From Clostridia bacterium (GTDB lineage Bacteria > Bacillota_A > Clostridia > Oscillospirales > CAG-272), in contig JAFTKI010000092.1 in the NCBI GenBank assembly GCA_017453335.1, positions 1 through 32,715 of the forward strand: a stretch of DNA of 32,715 bases. The letters are read 5' to 3'. The notes under the pieces are model-generated. The model saw only the letters and a list, made by a program, of their open reading frames with translations, made no database searches and was not told the origin of the DNA. Numbering within the stretch: the first letter of the stretch is position 1; every line of letters starts with the position of its first letter. The position numbers and the translations under genes are program-made. Of this stretch, positions 24,845 through 32,693 are shown piece after piece.

Positions 24845-26201
24845 TTCTCGGAGCATCGCTTTGCTCCATAAACAACAGGATCAGCGTATAGAAAATGAGC
24901 GGATACGTAATGAAAAACATCACGTCCAGCATGCAAAATCCGATGCATGCAAGGAGACACAGCCCGAGGTAGGTCTTGTAGAGCGTAGGCTTTCGGAAGA
25001 CACGCCGCACGGTCGTGAAGCGGTGCCAAAGATACGCCAGAAGTCCCACGACGCCGACCGAGCCCAGCATCTGGATGACGGTATTATGATAGAAGAACGG
25101 ATAGATCTGGATATCCCAATCCGACACGATGCCGTTATCGTAAAAGCCCGCGCCAAGGATCGGATGCTCGCAGAATTTCGTCCATCCCGCCTCCCAAAGC
25201 GCAAAGCGCCCGTTGTCGTTAAAACCGCGCTCCAGAAAATTTTGCAGAACGGCAATGACCTTATCCCACAGCAGTGCAATGCCGATCATCCCGATCAAAC
25301 CAAGGATCAGGGTGATCCAGCGGTTGTCCTTGCGATTGGGTCCCCACACGCACAAAACGACGATGCTGATAAGCAAGACGACCGCGCCAACCAACAGGGC
25401 CCCACGGCTTTGAGAAAGCAAAACGCAGAAAAATTCCAGCAACCCCAGGATGTAAAATGCCCATCCGTTCCGATGTGTTGCCGCGAAATAAAAGCATGCG
25501 GGCATGGCGAATGCGAGCATACCGCCTGCCGTCGTCCAGACAGCCCACCCAAGCACGACATTTTCCTTGACGATCGCACCGTCGACGATCACGTTGCCAA
25601 ACAGATACCGCAGCACGATCTCCGCGGCGATCACAACGCCTGCAAGCATCAGGGTGTACATGAAGTAATCAAACGCGCCGGCATCAAAGCGAACGTAGAG
25701 TGCAAACAGAAGATAGATCAGGAGAAGCACCAGCGGGAAATTCAATGCGTATACGAAGTTTTGAACGGTATAGGCGGGATTCAAAAGACCGTTGAGCGCC
25801 AATGCGACGCACCAGATCGCCATACTGAGGAAAAAACCCTTCCACGGCATGGAATTTCTGCGGCGGCGGTTGCGAATCACGAAGATCAAAATTCCCGCTG
25901 CCAAAAGTCCGAAGGAAATGACCAACGAGATCAGAACCGAGGGCTTGGAAAAATGCTCGCGGAACACCGTGATGTTCGGCGCGTTTTTCGGAGACACGAA
26001 GAACACGGTGCACAAAAAAGGCGTCAGCGCGAAGCGGAAATCGTACGCGATCAGACATCCGACAAAAAACGTGGCAACCAGAACGGCGAAAAGCGGAACC
26101 TCGATTCCCGCGCCGTTTCCGATCACGACAAGCGCCGCCACGATCAAGGGATACCATTTCCCGCTGTAAAACTCCCGCAACAGGTCAAGCTTGGTTTTCA
26201 T
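24840..26201 (-). CDS. O-antigen ligase/polymerase family (Wzy/WaaL type) protein
   Basis: A 453-residue membrane protein with about 12 helices. The Wzy_C-type segment shows LSQSRGALLVG, a large outward loop containing RFALWEAGWTKFCEHPILGAGF and the conserved His in FFYHNTVIQMLGSVGVVGLLAYL. Such proteins polymerise or ligate lipid-linked polysaccharide repeats outside the membrane. In a Firmicute the product is more likely a capsular or exopolysaccharide or wall glycan than an O-antigen. GAGAGGAG lies 6 nt before the ATG. Its start overlaps the end of the glycosyltransferase gene by 17 nt, so it is the last gene of a polysaccharide operon. Confidence 0.88.
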   Translation of the reverse strand: MKTKLDLLREFYSGKWYPLIVAALVVIGNGAGIEVPLFAVLVATFFVGCLIAYDFRFALTPFLCTVFFVSPKNAPNITVFREHFSKPSVLISLVISFGLLAAGILIFVIRNRRRRNSMPWKGFFLSMAIWCVALALNGLLNPAYTVQNFVYALNFPLVLLLIYLLFALYVRFDAGAFDYFMYTLMLAGVVIAAEIVLRYLFGNVIVDGAIVKENVVLGWAVWTTAGGMLAFAMPACFYFAATHRNGWAFYILGLLEFFCVLLSQSRGALLVGAVVLLISIVVLCVWGPNRKDNRWITLILGLIGMIGIALLWDKVIAVLQNFLERGFNDNGRFALWEAGWTKFCEHPILGAGFYDNGIVSDWDIQIYPFFYHNTVIQMLGSVGVVGLLAYLWHRFTTVRRVFRKPTLYKTYLGLCLLACIGFCMLDVMFFITYPLIFYTLILLFMEQSDAPRT

Positions 26202-27294
26202 GGTTCTCTCCTCTCAACAGAATGCTCAGATTTTCCTCCAGGACGGAGGGCAAACGGTATTGCTCCAATTGGGGATACGCACACGCGCCGATCCCAAGAC
26301 GCGCACGTCCGCACGCCTCCTTCACCGCAGCACAAAAGGCATCCATATCGGCAAGCGGGTACAGAATCGCCTCATCGTCCGCGGATTTCAGATCGTGCTG
26401 TCCCTTAACGTCCGACATCACGATCGGCAGTCCACATGCCATTGCCTCCATGATATTGAAGGGCAAGCCCTCGATGGTGCTGGCAGAAACGTACACGTCG
26501 GCAAGCGACAGATACGGAAGGATCGGCTCGCGATTTCCCGCGAGGAAAACGGAATCCTCCAGCCCCGCCTCGCGGATCTGTGTCTCCAAAGCCTCGCGCG
26601 CGCTTCCCTCTCCCAACAACAGCAGCCGCACGGGAAGCTTCTCCTCGCGCAGACGCGCGATGGCACGGATCAAAAACGCCTGATTCTTACGTGCGCTCAA
26701 TTCCCCGACGAACACGCAAAGAACGTCCGAATCTGCGGGCGCATAGGTACGGTAAAGCGAATCATCACGCGTTTGGGGCACCGTATATTGCGGGATTCCC
26801 ATCCCGCGCATGAAGATCACCTCGCCGCGGCACAGGCGGTGCGCACGGGCGATGCGAAGATCCTCCTCGTTCATCACGGCAATGGTATCGGTCTTTTTGC
26901 GCAGGATTTTTTCGCACTGCAACAAAATTTTCGCCTTCAATCCGCGATCCGACTCGGAAAACAGGTATCCGTGCACCACGTTGAGCACATACGGACGCCG
27001 TTTCATTCCGATCATGGCGGCACGGATCAAAAACGCCGCCAGCGTGGTATTGACAATGACGCGGTCAAAGCGCTCGCGCTTGAGAAGCTTACGGATCTTG
27101 CGAATGGCACGCAGGTTGGAGAGGCTGAAAAAGCTTTTTGCAAAATCGATCGGAAAATCGATTCCTTCCCCAGCCGTTCCCATCAGGAAAACGTCATTTT
27201 CCGCGCGCAACCGTTCAATATACGGCATGTGAAATCGCCGCAGATGCGATGCCGTTGATGCCGCGTATAAAATTTTACGGCGCTTCGTTGTCAT
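26185..27294 (-). CDS. Family 4 glycosyltransferase (GT-B fold)
   Basis: A 369-residue cytoplasmic enzyme that probably adds a sugar to a lipid-linked oligosaccharide. The N-terminal Rossmann half starts [22 protein letters not shown]; in the C-terminal half are the donor-binding blocks VGELSARKNQAFLI, LLLLGEGSARE, VFLAGNREPILPYLSLADVYVSAS and the E-x7-E type motif EGLPFNIMEAMACGLPIVMSD. Closest in pattern to GT4 enzymes of exopolysaccharide clusters. ATG 27294 has AAGGAG 10 nt upstream; the frame is open 11 codons more. It overlaps the sugar-phosphate transferase gene by 20 nt at its start and the ligase gene by 17 nt at its end. Donor and acceptor cannot be told. Confidence 0.9.
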   Translation of the reverse strand: MTTKRRKILYAASTASHLRRFHMPYIERLRAENDVFLMGTAGEGIDFPIDFAKSFFSLSNLRAIRKIRKLLKRERFDRVIVNTTLAAFLIRAAMIGMKRRPYVLNVVHGYLFSESDRGLKAKILLQCEKILRKKTDTIAVMNEEDLRIARAHRLCRGEVIFMRGMGIPQYTVPQTRDDSLYRTYAPADSDVLCVFVGELSARKNQAFLIRAIARLREEKLPVRLLLLGEGSAREALETQIREAGLEDSVFLAGNREPILPYLSLADVYVSASTIEGLPFNIMEAMACGLPIVMSDVKGQHDLKSADDEAILYPLADMDAFCAAVKEACGRARLGIGACAYPQLEQYRLPSVLEENLSILLRGENHENQA

Positions 27295-28783
27295 CACTGT
27301 CGGACTCCTTTGCTTCCACCTTTTCATTCATTACAGTACGTCTTGCGTTCTGCTTTGCCTCCTCACGCTTCTCACGCTCCGCATATTTTTCATGGCGGTT
27401 GACCGCGCGGAACGGCGTCAGGAGCAGTATACGGATATCCTTCCAGAACGTCCAGTTTTCGATATAGTTGATATCCTCCTCGATACGCGCTTCAATCGAG
27501 GTATCTCCGCGCAAGCCCTTGATCTGGGCTTGTCCCGTCATACCCGGGCGCGAGATATGCTTGAGCATATACAGGGGGATCTCCTTGCGGAACTGCTCAA
27601 CGTAAAACGGCACCTCAGGGCGCGGGCCGACAAGGCTCATGTCCCCCTTCAGGACGTTGAAGAGCTGCGGCAGCTCGTCCAGCGCGAATTTACGGATGAA
27701 CGCGCCGAAGCGTGTTTTTCTTGGATCCTTTTCGGTCGACCATCCCGTTTGCTGGGAATCGTTGACGCGCATGGAACGAAATTTATACATGGTAAACTCC
27801 TGATTCTGACGTCCCACTCGCGTCTGGCGGAAGAGAATCGGCCCGGGCGAGGAAAGGCGCACGCCGATTGCGGTAAAGATCATAAACGGAGACGTGATAA
27901 GGATCATCAGCAGTGAGCCGACGATATCCAGAGTTCTTTTGAGAAAACGGTTGAAGACGTTATCCAAGGGAGTGCTGCGGATATCCACCACGGGAAGGTT
28001 CCCGAGCATGGAGATCTGGCGAGGCGACTTGAAGTAGCCGCAGATCGCGGGCACGACCATGACCTTGACGCAGTTGTTGTTACAAACGCCGATATATCGG
28101 GTGATCAGCTTTTTGCGGACGGTATCCAATGCGATCACAACCTCGTCGGGTCTGTAATCCTTGATGACCTGATCCAGATCCCCCGTGGTTCCCAGATGCT
28201 TCAAGCCGTTGACGTTCAGGTTTCCGACGTAGCCGATCACGGAATATCCGTAGTGCGGGTTATCGAAAATCTCCTCCATATACTCGTCCGCCATTTCCTG
28301 ACTATCGGTAACGAGCAGAATCTTCTTAATGCTTCGCTTGTTTCTGGCACGCAGGGAGTGCAGGATCGCCAGCATCGTAATCTTCTTCGACGCGACCAGA
28401 ATAAAGCTGATAATGGTTGCCCACAGCATCCACGCGAGGAAGAAATCCTTATACCATTCGTCGACGGTGAGAATAATCACCAGCACGGATACGACGAAGA
28501 TCTCTACGTGGACGAGAAAGATGCGGCTGACGAAGAACAGCGGCCCTTGCGTTCGCATCGGTACGTACACGTTATGGTAGTTATACAGAATTGAGCCGAG
28601 GACGCACAGCAGAATCACCGTGAGCAGCGTTTGCAGCATACCAACGGGATAGATCTGGGTCTTCGTGATAAAAAATACGATATAATAGCTTGCCAGTCCG
28701 ATAAAAAAGTTCAGCACAAAATCAAAGATGATATCCAGCGTCTTCAAGAGCTCATGGTTTGCCGGATTGGTTTTTATTTTCAT
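27275..28783 (-). CDS. Polyprenyl-phosphate sugar-phosphate transferase (initiating enzyme)
   Basis: A 502-residue membrane enzyme that moves a sugar-1-phosphate from a nucleotide sugar to undecaprenyl phosphate to begin polysaccharide synthesis. It has four or five N-terminal helices (about 15-145), a CoA-binding-like central domain (about 150-270, [16 protein letters not shown]) and the catalytic C-terminal domain (about 285-460): [52 protein letters not shown] and [10 protein letters not shown]. This fits the exopolysaccharide polyprenyl glycosylphosphotransferase family. A charged tail ([14 protein letters not shown]...) extends past the domain. AAGGGAG lies 8 nt upstream of the ATG. First gene of the operon. 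Confidence 0.93.
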   Translation of the reverse strand: MKIKTNPANHELLKTLDIIFDFVLNFFIGLASYYIVFFITKTQIYPVGMLQTLLTVILLCVLGSILYNYHNVYVPMRTQGPLFFVSRIFLVHVEIFVVSVLVIILTVDEWYKDFFLAWMLWATIISFILVASKKITMLAILHSLRARNKRSIKKILLVTDSQEMADEYMEEIFDNPHYGYSVIGYVGNLNVNGLKHLGTTGDLDQVIKDYRPDEVVIALDTVRKKLITRYIGVCNNNCVKVMVVPAICGYFKSPRQISMLGNLPVVDIRSTPLDNVFNRFLKRTLDIVGSLLMILITSPFMIFTAIGVRLSSPGPILFRQTRVGRQNQEFTMYKFRSMRVNDSQQTGWSTEKDPRKTRFGAFIRKFALDELPQLFNVLKGDMSLVGPRPEVPFYVEQFRKEIPLYMLKHISRPGMTGQAQIKGLRGDTSIEARIEEDINYIENWTFWKDIRILLLTPFRAVNRHEKYAEREKREEAKQNARRTVMNEKVEAKESDSDDNEAP

Positions 28784-28828
28784 ACAGGTGCTCCCTTCTG
28801 AAAATTCACAGAAATATCTATTTTATAT

Positions 28829-28857
28829 ATTTTATCATATCCCATTCAAAAATGCAA
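28829..28857 (-). promoter_or_regulatory. Probable promoter of polysaccharide operon
   Basis: On the minus strand: TTGCAT (28857-28852), a 17-bp spacer, TGA and TAAAAT (28834-28829), 45 nt before the start codon. AT-rich surroundings make the assignment moderate. Confidence 0.68.
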
Positions 28858-28930
28858 TAGTCCGATCGAAAAACGCTTGGAAAAGGAGCCAAAAAAGAGC
28901 ATTTTCAAAGAAAAAATACCCTTTTTCGCA

Positions 28931-29008
28931 GAAAAAAGACAGCATTGTTGCAACGAAACACGCAAATGCACTCTTCGTTTGCCTGTTCGCCTGCAAAAAT
29001 GCTGTCTG
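28931..29008 (-). terminator. Long structured terminator after PRPP synthetase gene
   Basis: On the minus strand, AGACAGCATT (revcomp of 28998-29007) pairs with AATGCTGTCT (revcomp of 28937-28946), followed by TTTTTTC. The 51-nt interior carries further pairing (TTGCA/TGCAA and AACGAA/TTCGTT), so it is longer than a usual terminator. Between the two minus-strand units. Confidence 0.75.
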
Positions 29009-29023
29009 TTTTATTTCCTTCGA

Positions 29024-30169
29024 TTATTCTTCGAACTCGATCTTCATCTGGGTGGAGGCGTTCTTACGGTGCTTATCCATCAGGTTCTGGATCCGCTTGA
29101 CGGGATTGAGCAGCGTGCTGATGGTTGCATCGTTGTTGAGCGTATCGATCAGATATGCGACGTACTTGCACATGTTGACCTCTACGTACCAATCCTTGGT
29201 AGCAAGCTCGGGACGGCGATACACGAGGTTGGTGGTGAAGATGTTATCAAACACACCGTCCTTCGCCGCCTGGTCGAACTTATCAAAGCCCTCGGTGAAG
29301 AGCCCAAAGGTTGCAAAGCAGAAGACGCGGTTTGCGCCCTTTTCCTTGAGCTGCTTGCAAACGTCGATCATGGATTCGCCCGACGCAATCATATCGTCAA
29401 CGACGATCACGTCCTTGCCGTGCAGATCCTGTCCGAGATACTCGTGTGCCTCGATCGGGTTACGGCCGTTGATAACGACCGAATAGTTTCTTCGCTTATA
29501 GAACATACCGATGTCAAGACCCAGCACGGAGCTATAGTACATGCAACGTGCCATTGCGCCCTCGTCGGGAGAGACGATGACCATGTGATCCTTGTCGATC
29601 TGGACGTCCGGAACGGCACGCACCAGCGCCTTGATCATCTGGTAGGTGGGACGCACGTTATCGAAGCCCGAAAGCGGGATCGCGTTGCAGATACGGGAAT
29701 CGTGCGCATCGAAGGTCAGGATGTTGGACACCCCCATGGAAACCAGCTCCTGCAGCATCAGCGCGCAGTCCAGAGACTCACGGCTGGATCTCTTATGCTG
29801 TCTTCCCTCGTAAAGCATGGGCATGATGACGGTCAGGCGTCTTGCCTTACCCTCGATCGCTGCGATGATTCTCTTCAGATCCGCAAAGTGATCGTCGGGA
29901 CTCATCGGAACGGTCATGCCGTACATCTTGTAGGTCACACCGTAGTTGAACGCGTCGCAAATGATGTAAACGTCCTTGCCGCGCATGGATTCGTGGATAA
30001 TGCCCTTTGCCTCGCCCGAACCGAATCTGGGGCAGTCGGCCTGAACCAAAAAGCTACGGTCGTCTCCGTGTCTGCGCCAATCCTTCAGGTAGTAGTCGAC
30101 CTGATCGGCAAATGCTCCGCATCCGTTCATACCGATAACGGCAAGTTCTCCGAACTGGTTGTCTTTCAT
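29024..30169 (-). CDS. prs: Ribose-phosphate pyrophosphokinase (atypical, long form)
   Basis: A 381-residue cytoplasmic enzyme predicted to make PRPP from ribose 5-phosphate and ATP. Conserved blocks in order: GSGEAKGIIHESMRGKDVYII, the RQ-HKRSSRESLDCALM region (usually RQDRK), TFDAHD (usually DLHA), YKRRNYSVVI holding the flexible-loop KRR, and the PRPP loop VIVVDDMIASGESM (usually VDDMIDTGGT). It is about 65 residues longer than standard Prs (about 315), with extra N- and C-terminal parts, so it is a divergent clade. GGAGG lies 7 nt before the ATG. It lies 79 nt downstream of rhaB with no T-tract terminator between (only a 14-bp GC palindrome at 30215-30228), so co-transcription is possible. 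Confidence 0.87.
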   Translation of the reverse strand: MKDNQFGELAVIGMNGCGAFADQVDYYLKDWRRHGDDRSFLVQADCPRFGSGEAKGIIHESMRGKDVYIICDAFNYGVTYKMYGMTVPMSPDDHFADLKRIIAAIEGKARRLTVIMPMLYEGRQHKRSSRESLDCALMLQELVSMGVSNILTFDAHDSRICNAIPLSGFDNVRPTYQMIKALVRAVPDVQIDKDHMVIVSPDEGAMARCMYYSSVLGLDIGMFYKRRNYSVVINGRNPIEAHEYLGQDLHGKDVIVVDDMIASGESMIDVCKQLKEKGANRVFCFATFGLFTEGFDKFDQAAKDGVFDNIFTTNLVYRRPELATKDWYVEVNMCKYVAYLIDTLNNDATISTLLNPVKRIQNLMDKHRKNASTQMKIEFEE

Positions 30170-30248
30170 GATAAAGCCTCCGTTTTTTTATTTTTTGCAT
30201 ATATCCCCTTTTTACGGCGCATGCGCCGCACTGACGGGTCCGTTTTTG

Positions 30249-31721
30249 TCAGTTGAGTGCACAAAAAGTTTGATACGCCGCATCCCAAGCCGCGCGCGAC
30301 GCGGTCGGCTCGTAGTACTTGCGGTCGAAGGATGCCGCCACGATGCGCCTTGCATCGCTCAGATCCTTTGCGTCGCCCGCCGTCATCATCTGCATCATCA
30401 GGTTTCCGATGGCAGTTGCCTCCTCGGGGCCTGCGGAAACGGGCATTCCCGTTGCGTCAGCTGTCATTTGAGAGAGGAAGCCGTCCTTGGTTCCGCCGCC
30501 CACCACGTAGATCACCTTGGCATCAAGTCCCGTGACGGTCTTGATCTCTTCGGCGGTCATGCGGTATTTGAGCGCCAGACTTTCGTAGATGCAACGAACG
30601 ATCTCCCCCACGCTTTGCGGCACGTACTGCCCCGTGCGGCGGCAATACTCGCGGATCCGCTCGGGAAGATTCCCGGGGGTGGCGAAGGAGGCGTCGTCGG
30701 GATTGATGAAGCACTGCAACGGCTTGCATTCGCGTGCGAACGCCTCCAGCTGCGCAAAGCTGTATTCCTTTCCCTCCCGTCTCCATTGACGGCGAGACTC
30801 CTGAATGAGCCAAAGCCCCATAATATTTTTCAGGAATCGGATGGTGCGGCATGCACCGCCCTCGTTTGCAAAATTATATTTCGCGACTTCCGCGTTGATC
30901 CGCGGCTCCTGCAGTTCGGTTCCCATGAGTGACCACGTACCGCTGCTGATGAACAGAAAATTCTTTTCCTGTGTGGGAACGGCGATCACGGCACTTGCGG
31001 TATCGTGCGACGCGACGGTCAACACGTCGGCATCAAGCTTGCCCGTTTCCTCCTGGATCTGCGGCAAAAGCTTGCCGATCACAGTACCGGGTTGAACGAT
31101 ATCGCCGAACAGGCGACGCGGAATACCGATTTTATCAATCATCTCCCACGCGTAATCGCGCTTTTTCGCATCAAGCAATGCGCCCGTGGAGAGAATGGTA
31201 TATTCGTTCGCCATATTTCCCGTGAGGAAATAGTTGAGCAGATCGGGAATATTCAGCACACGAGATGCCTGTGCGACCGTGTCGGGGGCGTCGCGCAGAT
31301 CGCATGCCAATTGAAAGATCGTATTGAAGTTCAGGCACTGGATACCGGTGTTCTCATACAGCTCGCTTTGCGACAAAAAACGATCGATATATGACACGAC
31401 ACCATCGGTACGGGTGTCCCGATAGTGGACAGGATTTGCGAGCATTCTGCCATTGTTATCCAACAAAGCATAATCCACGCCCCACGTGTCAATACCGATC
31501 GAACGGATCTGATCCTTCTCCAGTACGGTTTTCGTGATCGACTGCTTGATCTCATGGAAGATACGCAAAATATCCCAATGCATTCTGCCGCATACGATAA
31601 CGGGATCATTGGAAAAGCGGTGATTCTCCTTCAAGGTAAGCGTCTCGCCGTTGAAGGAACCGACGATTCCACGCCCGCTGGATGCGCCAAGATCAATTGC
31701 GAGCATTTTTTTCTCTGCCAT
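30249..31721 (-). CDS. rhaB: Rhamnulokinase (FGGY family)
   Basis: A 490-residue kinase that phosphorylates L-rhamnulose to rhamnulose 1-phosphate. Visible are AIDLGASSGRGIVG (8-21), GIDTWGVDYALLD (76-88), the catalytic base in SHDTAS (238-243, Asp240) and the ATP-binding VVGGGTKDGFLSQMTADATG near the C terminus. Length (about 480-490) and these blocks fit RhaB better than xylulo- or glycerol kinase. MAEKK at 31721 is the start, with GGAGG 5 nt upstream; an open frame extends 26 codons above it. Rhamnose isomerase, aldolase and transporter genes are not in the window. Regulator unknown. Confidence 0.93.
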   Translation of the reverse strand: MAEKKMLAIDLGASSGRGIVGSFNGETLTLKENHRFSNDPVIVCGRMHWDILRIFHEIKQSITKTVLEKDQIRSIGIDTWGVDYALLDNNGRMLANPVHYRDTRTDGVVSYIDRFLSQSELYENTGIQCLNFNTIFQLACDLRDAPDTVAQASRVLNIPDLLNYFLTGNMANEYTILSTGALLDAKKRDYAWEMIDKIGIPRRLFGDIVQPGTVIGKLLPQIQEETGKLDADVLTVASHDTASAVIAVPTQEKNFLFISSGTWSLMGTELQEPRINAEVAKYNFANEGGACRTIRFLKNIMGLWLIQESRRQWRREGKEYSFAQLEAFARECKPLQCFINPDDASFATPGNLPERIREYCRRTGQYVPQSVGEIVRCIYESLALKYRMTAEEIKTVTGLDAKVIYVVGGGTKDGFLSQMTADATGMPVSAGPEEATAIGNLMMQMMTAGDAKDLSDARRIVAASFDRKYYEPTASRAAWDAAYQTFCALN

Positions 31722-31770
31722 GACAACCTCCGTCTTCATAGGAAATAACAGTCTCTTGAAAATCAATATT

Positions 31771-31779
31771 ATTATAACA
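31771..31779 (-). promoter_or_regulatory. Probable extended -10 for rhaB
   Basis: TGT-TATAAT on the minus strand, 50 nt before the start; no acceptable -35 lies 17 nt upstream, as at activator-dependent sugar promoters. Inference only. Confidence 0.5.
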
Positions 31780-31902
31780 CAATCGCCCACCGAGTGCATG
31801 AACTTTTTGTGAACGAGCCCTCATAATTCTACACAAAAATTCGGGCGAAAACTGTCGAAAAAGTAAAGATACGGAAATTTGAAATGTTTTTTCAAAAACC
31901 TC

Positions 31903-31931
31903 TTGCAATTTCAAAAAACTTATGCTATAAT
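31903..31931 (+). promoter_or_regulatory. Sigma-A promoter of tRNA-Ser
   Basis: TTGCAA (31903-31908), a 17-bp spacer, TGC and TATAAT (31926-31931), 30 nt before the mature tRNA 5' end. Confidence 0.85.
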
Positions 31932-31961
31932 AATTGCGTTCGCGATTTGCGGACGATACAT

Positions 31962-32052
31962 GGAGGTGTATCGAAGTGATCATAACGGTCTCGACTCGAA
32001 ATCGAGTGGCGAGTAAAATCGCCCGTGGGTTCGAATCCCACCGCCTCCGCCA
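31962..32052 (+). tRNA. tRNA-Ser(CGA)
   Basis: A 91-nt class II tRNA decoding UCG. The acceptor stem pairs GGAGGTG (31962-31968) with CGCCTCC (32042-32048), with discriminator G and encoded CCA (32050-32052). The anticodon stem CTCGA/TCGAG encloses loop CTCGAAA with anticodon CGA at 31997-31999. The long variable arm (TGGCGAGTAAAATCGCCC) and the T arm GTGGG-TTCGAAT-CCCAC are both well formed. It has its own promoter and terminator. Confidence 0.97.
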
Positions 32053-32053
32053 G

Positions 32054-32091
32054 AAAAAACGACAAATTTCGACAGAAATTTGTCGTTTTTT
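32054..32091 (+). terminator. Terminator after tRNA-Ser
   Basis: A 17-bp perfect stem (32054-32070 with 32075-32091), GACA loop, ending in a T6 run; starts one base after the tRNA CCA. Confidence 0.93.
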
Positions 32092-32093
32092 CA

Positions 32094-32258
32094 ATGAAGC
32101 GCATCTGCGATGCATGAAAAACGAGGCAGGGCTCCGCCCCATGAAGCGTGCCTTCGGCACACGGAGAAGGTAGAAATGCGCTTCGCCTCATATTTGCGTA
32201 GCAAATGCTTCATACGAGCGTAGCGAGTGCTTCATATCGGCGTAAGCCGATGCTCCAT
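32094..32258. repeat. Second palindromic mini-hairpin array with ATGAAGC/GCTTCAT words
   Basis: The left side has ATGAAGC at 32094 and 32141. The right side has the complementary GCTTCAT or a one-base variant at 32185 (GCCTCAT), 32207, 32229 and 32252 (GCTCCAT), in steps of 22, 22 and 23 nt. Hairpins between: GGGC-tcc-GCCC (32129-32139), GTGCC-ttc-GGCAC (32148-32160), ATTTGC-gta-GCAAAT (32192-32206) and ATCGGC-gtaa-GCCGAT (32236-32251). GTGCC-ttc-GGCAC is the exact reverse complement of a hairpin in the 19575-19792 array, so the two are related with different spacer words. No protein-like open frame. Confidence 0.78.
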
Positions 32259-32353
32259 TAGTACGCGAGTTCAACTCCAAACGAAAAGCTGTAGAGGGGC
32301 TGCCGGCCGCGCAACACATTTACTTGCTACCCGTAAACGGGCTGTTCCCCAAA

Positions 32354-32587
32354 GCCTCCCTCCGAGGCGGATGAGTCGTTACTATCAATCTCAATCTCTG
32401 CAAGGTGCTACCCGCTTGCTACTACTCCACCGCTCAACTAACATCTTGCCTCCCTCCGAGAGGGAGGTGGCTCGCGGTAGCGAGACGGAAGGAGCCTGCG
32501 GGCAGAAAAGCACACCGTTTTTTAACGATAGCGCCGCCACAGTTGCGCGGGCTCCCTCAGTCACGCCTTGCCGTGACTGAGGGAGCC
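32354..32587. repeat. CTCCCTC/GAGGGAG intergenic repeat
   Basis: GCCTCCCTCCGAG occurs twice (32354-32366 and 32448-32460), each forming a small stem (GCCTC/GAGGC at 32354-32368; CCTCCCT/AGGGAGG at 32449-32467). A CTCGC-ggta-GCGAG hairpin follows (32471-32484). The block closes with a 16-bp perfect stem (32550-32565 with 32572-32587, loop CCTTGC) of the GGCTCCCTCAGTCACG type. I recognise this as a repeat widespread in gut Firmicutes. Short frames here are not genes. Confidence 0.72.
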
Positions 32588-32647
32588 TTCCAAAAAAACT
32601 GCCTCTTTCCTTTGTTTGTCTTCTGTCCATCGGCATAGCCTTTTTTG

Positions 32648-32671
32648 AACCCCGCCACTATGGCGGGGGTT
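32648..32671 (+). terminator. GC-rich hairpin, possible terminator
   Basis: AACCCCGCCA (32648-32657) pairs with TGGCGGGG (32661-32668) plus TT across a CTA loop, then TTTCGG. Weak T-tract; no gene upstream is known to need it. Confidence 0.45.
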
Positions 32672-32693
32672 TCGGGATACAAAAAAACGACAG

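Noticed and set aside
24861..26408. Long plus-strand frame (515 codons) opposite the O-antigen-ligase gene
   Set aside because: It is the antisense of a clear membrane-protein gene, with a His/Asp/Gln/Arg-rich composition typical of antisense translation.
28877..30256. Long plus-strand frame (459 codons) opposite prs
   Set aside because: Antisense shadow of a conserved enzyme; no promoter or ribosome binding site.
31693..32191. Minus-strand frames across the tRNA-Ser gene (RRWDSNPRAILLATRFRVE)
   Set aside because: They are antisense to the tRNA; this peptide pattern is the well-known false translation of tRNA-Ser, and there is no ribosome binding site.
32227..32638. Several overlapping frames on both strands near the window end
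   Set aside because: They translate the CTCCCTC/GAGGGAG repeat; no ribosome binding sites and low-complexity products.
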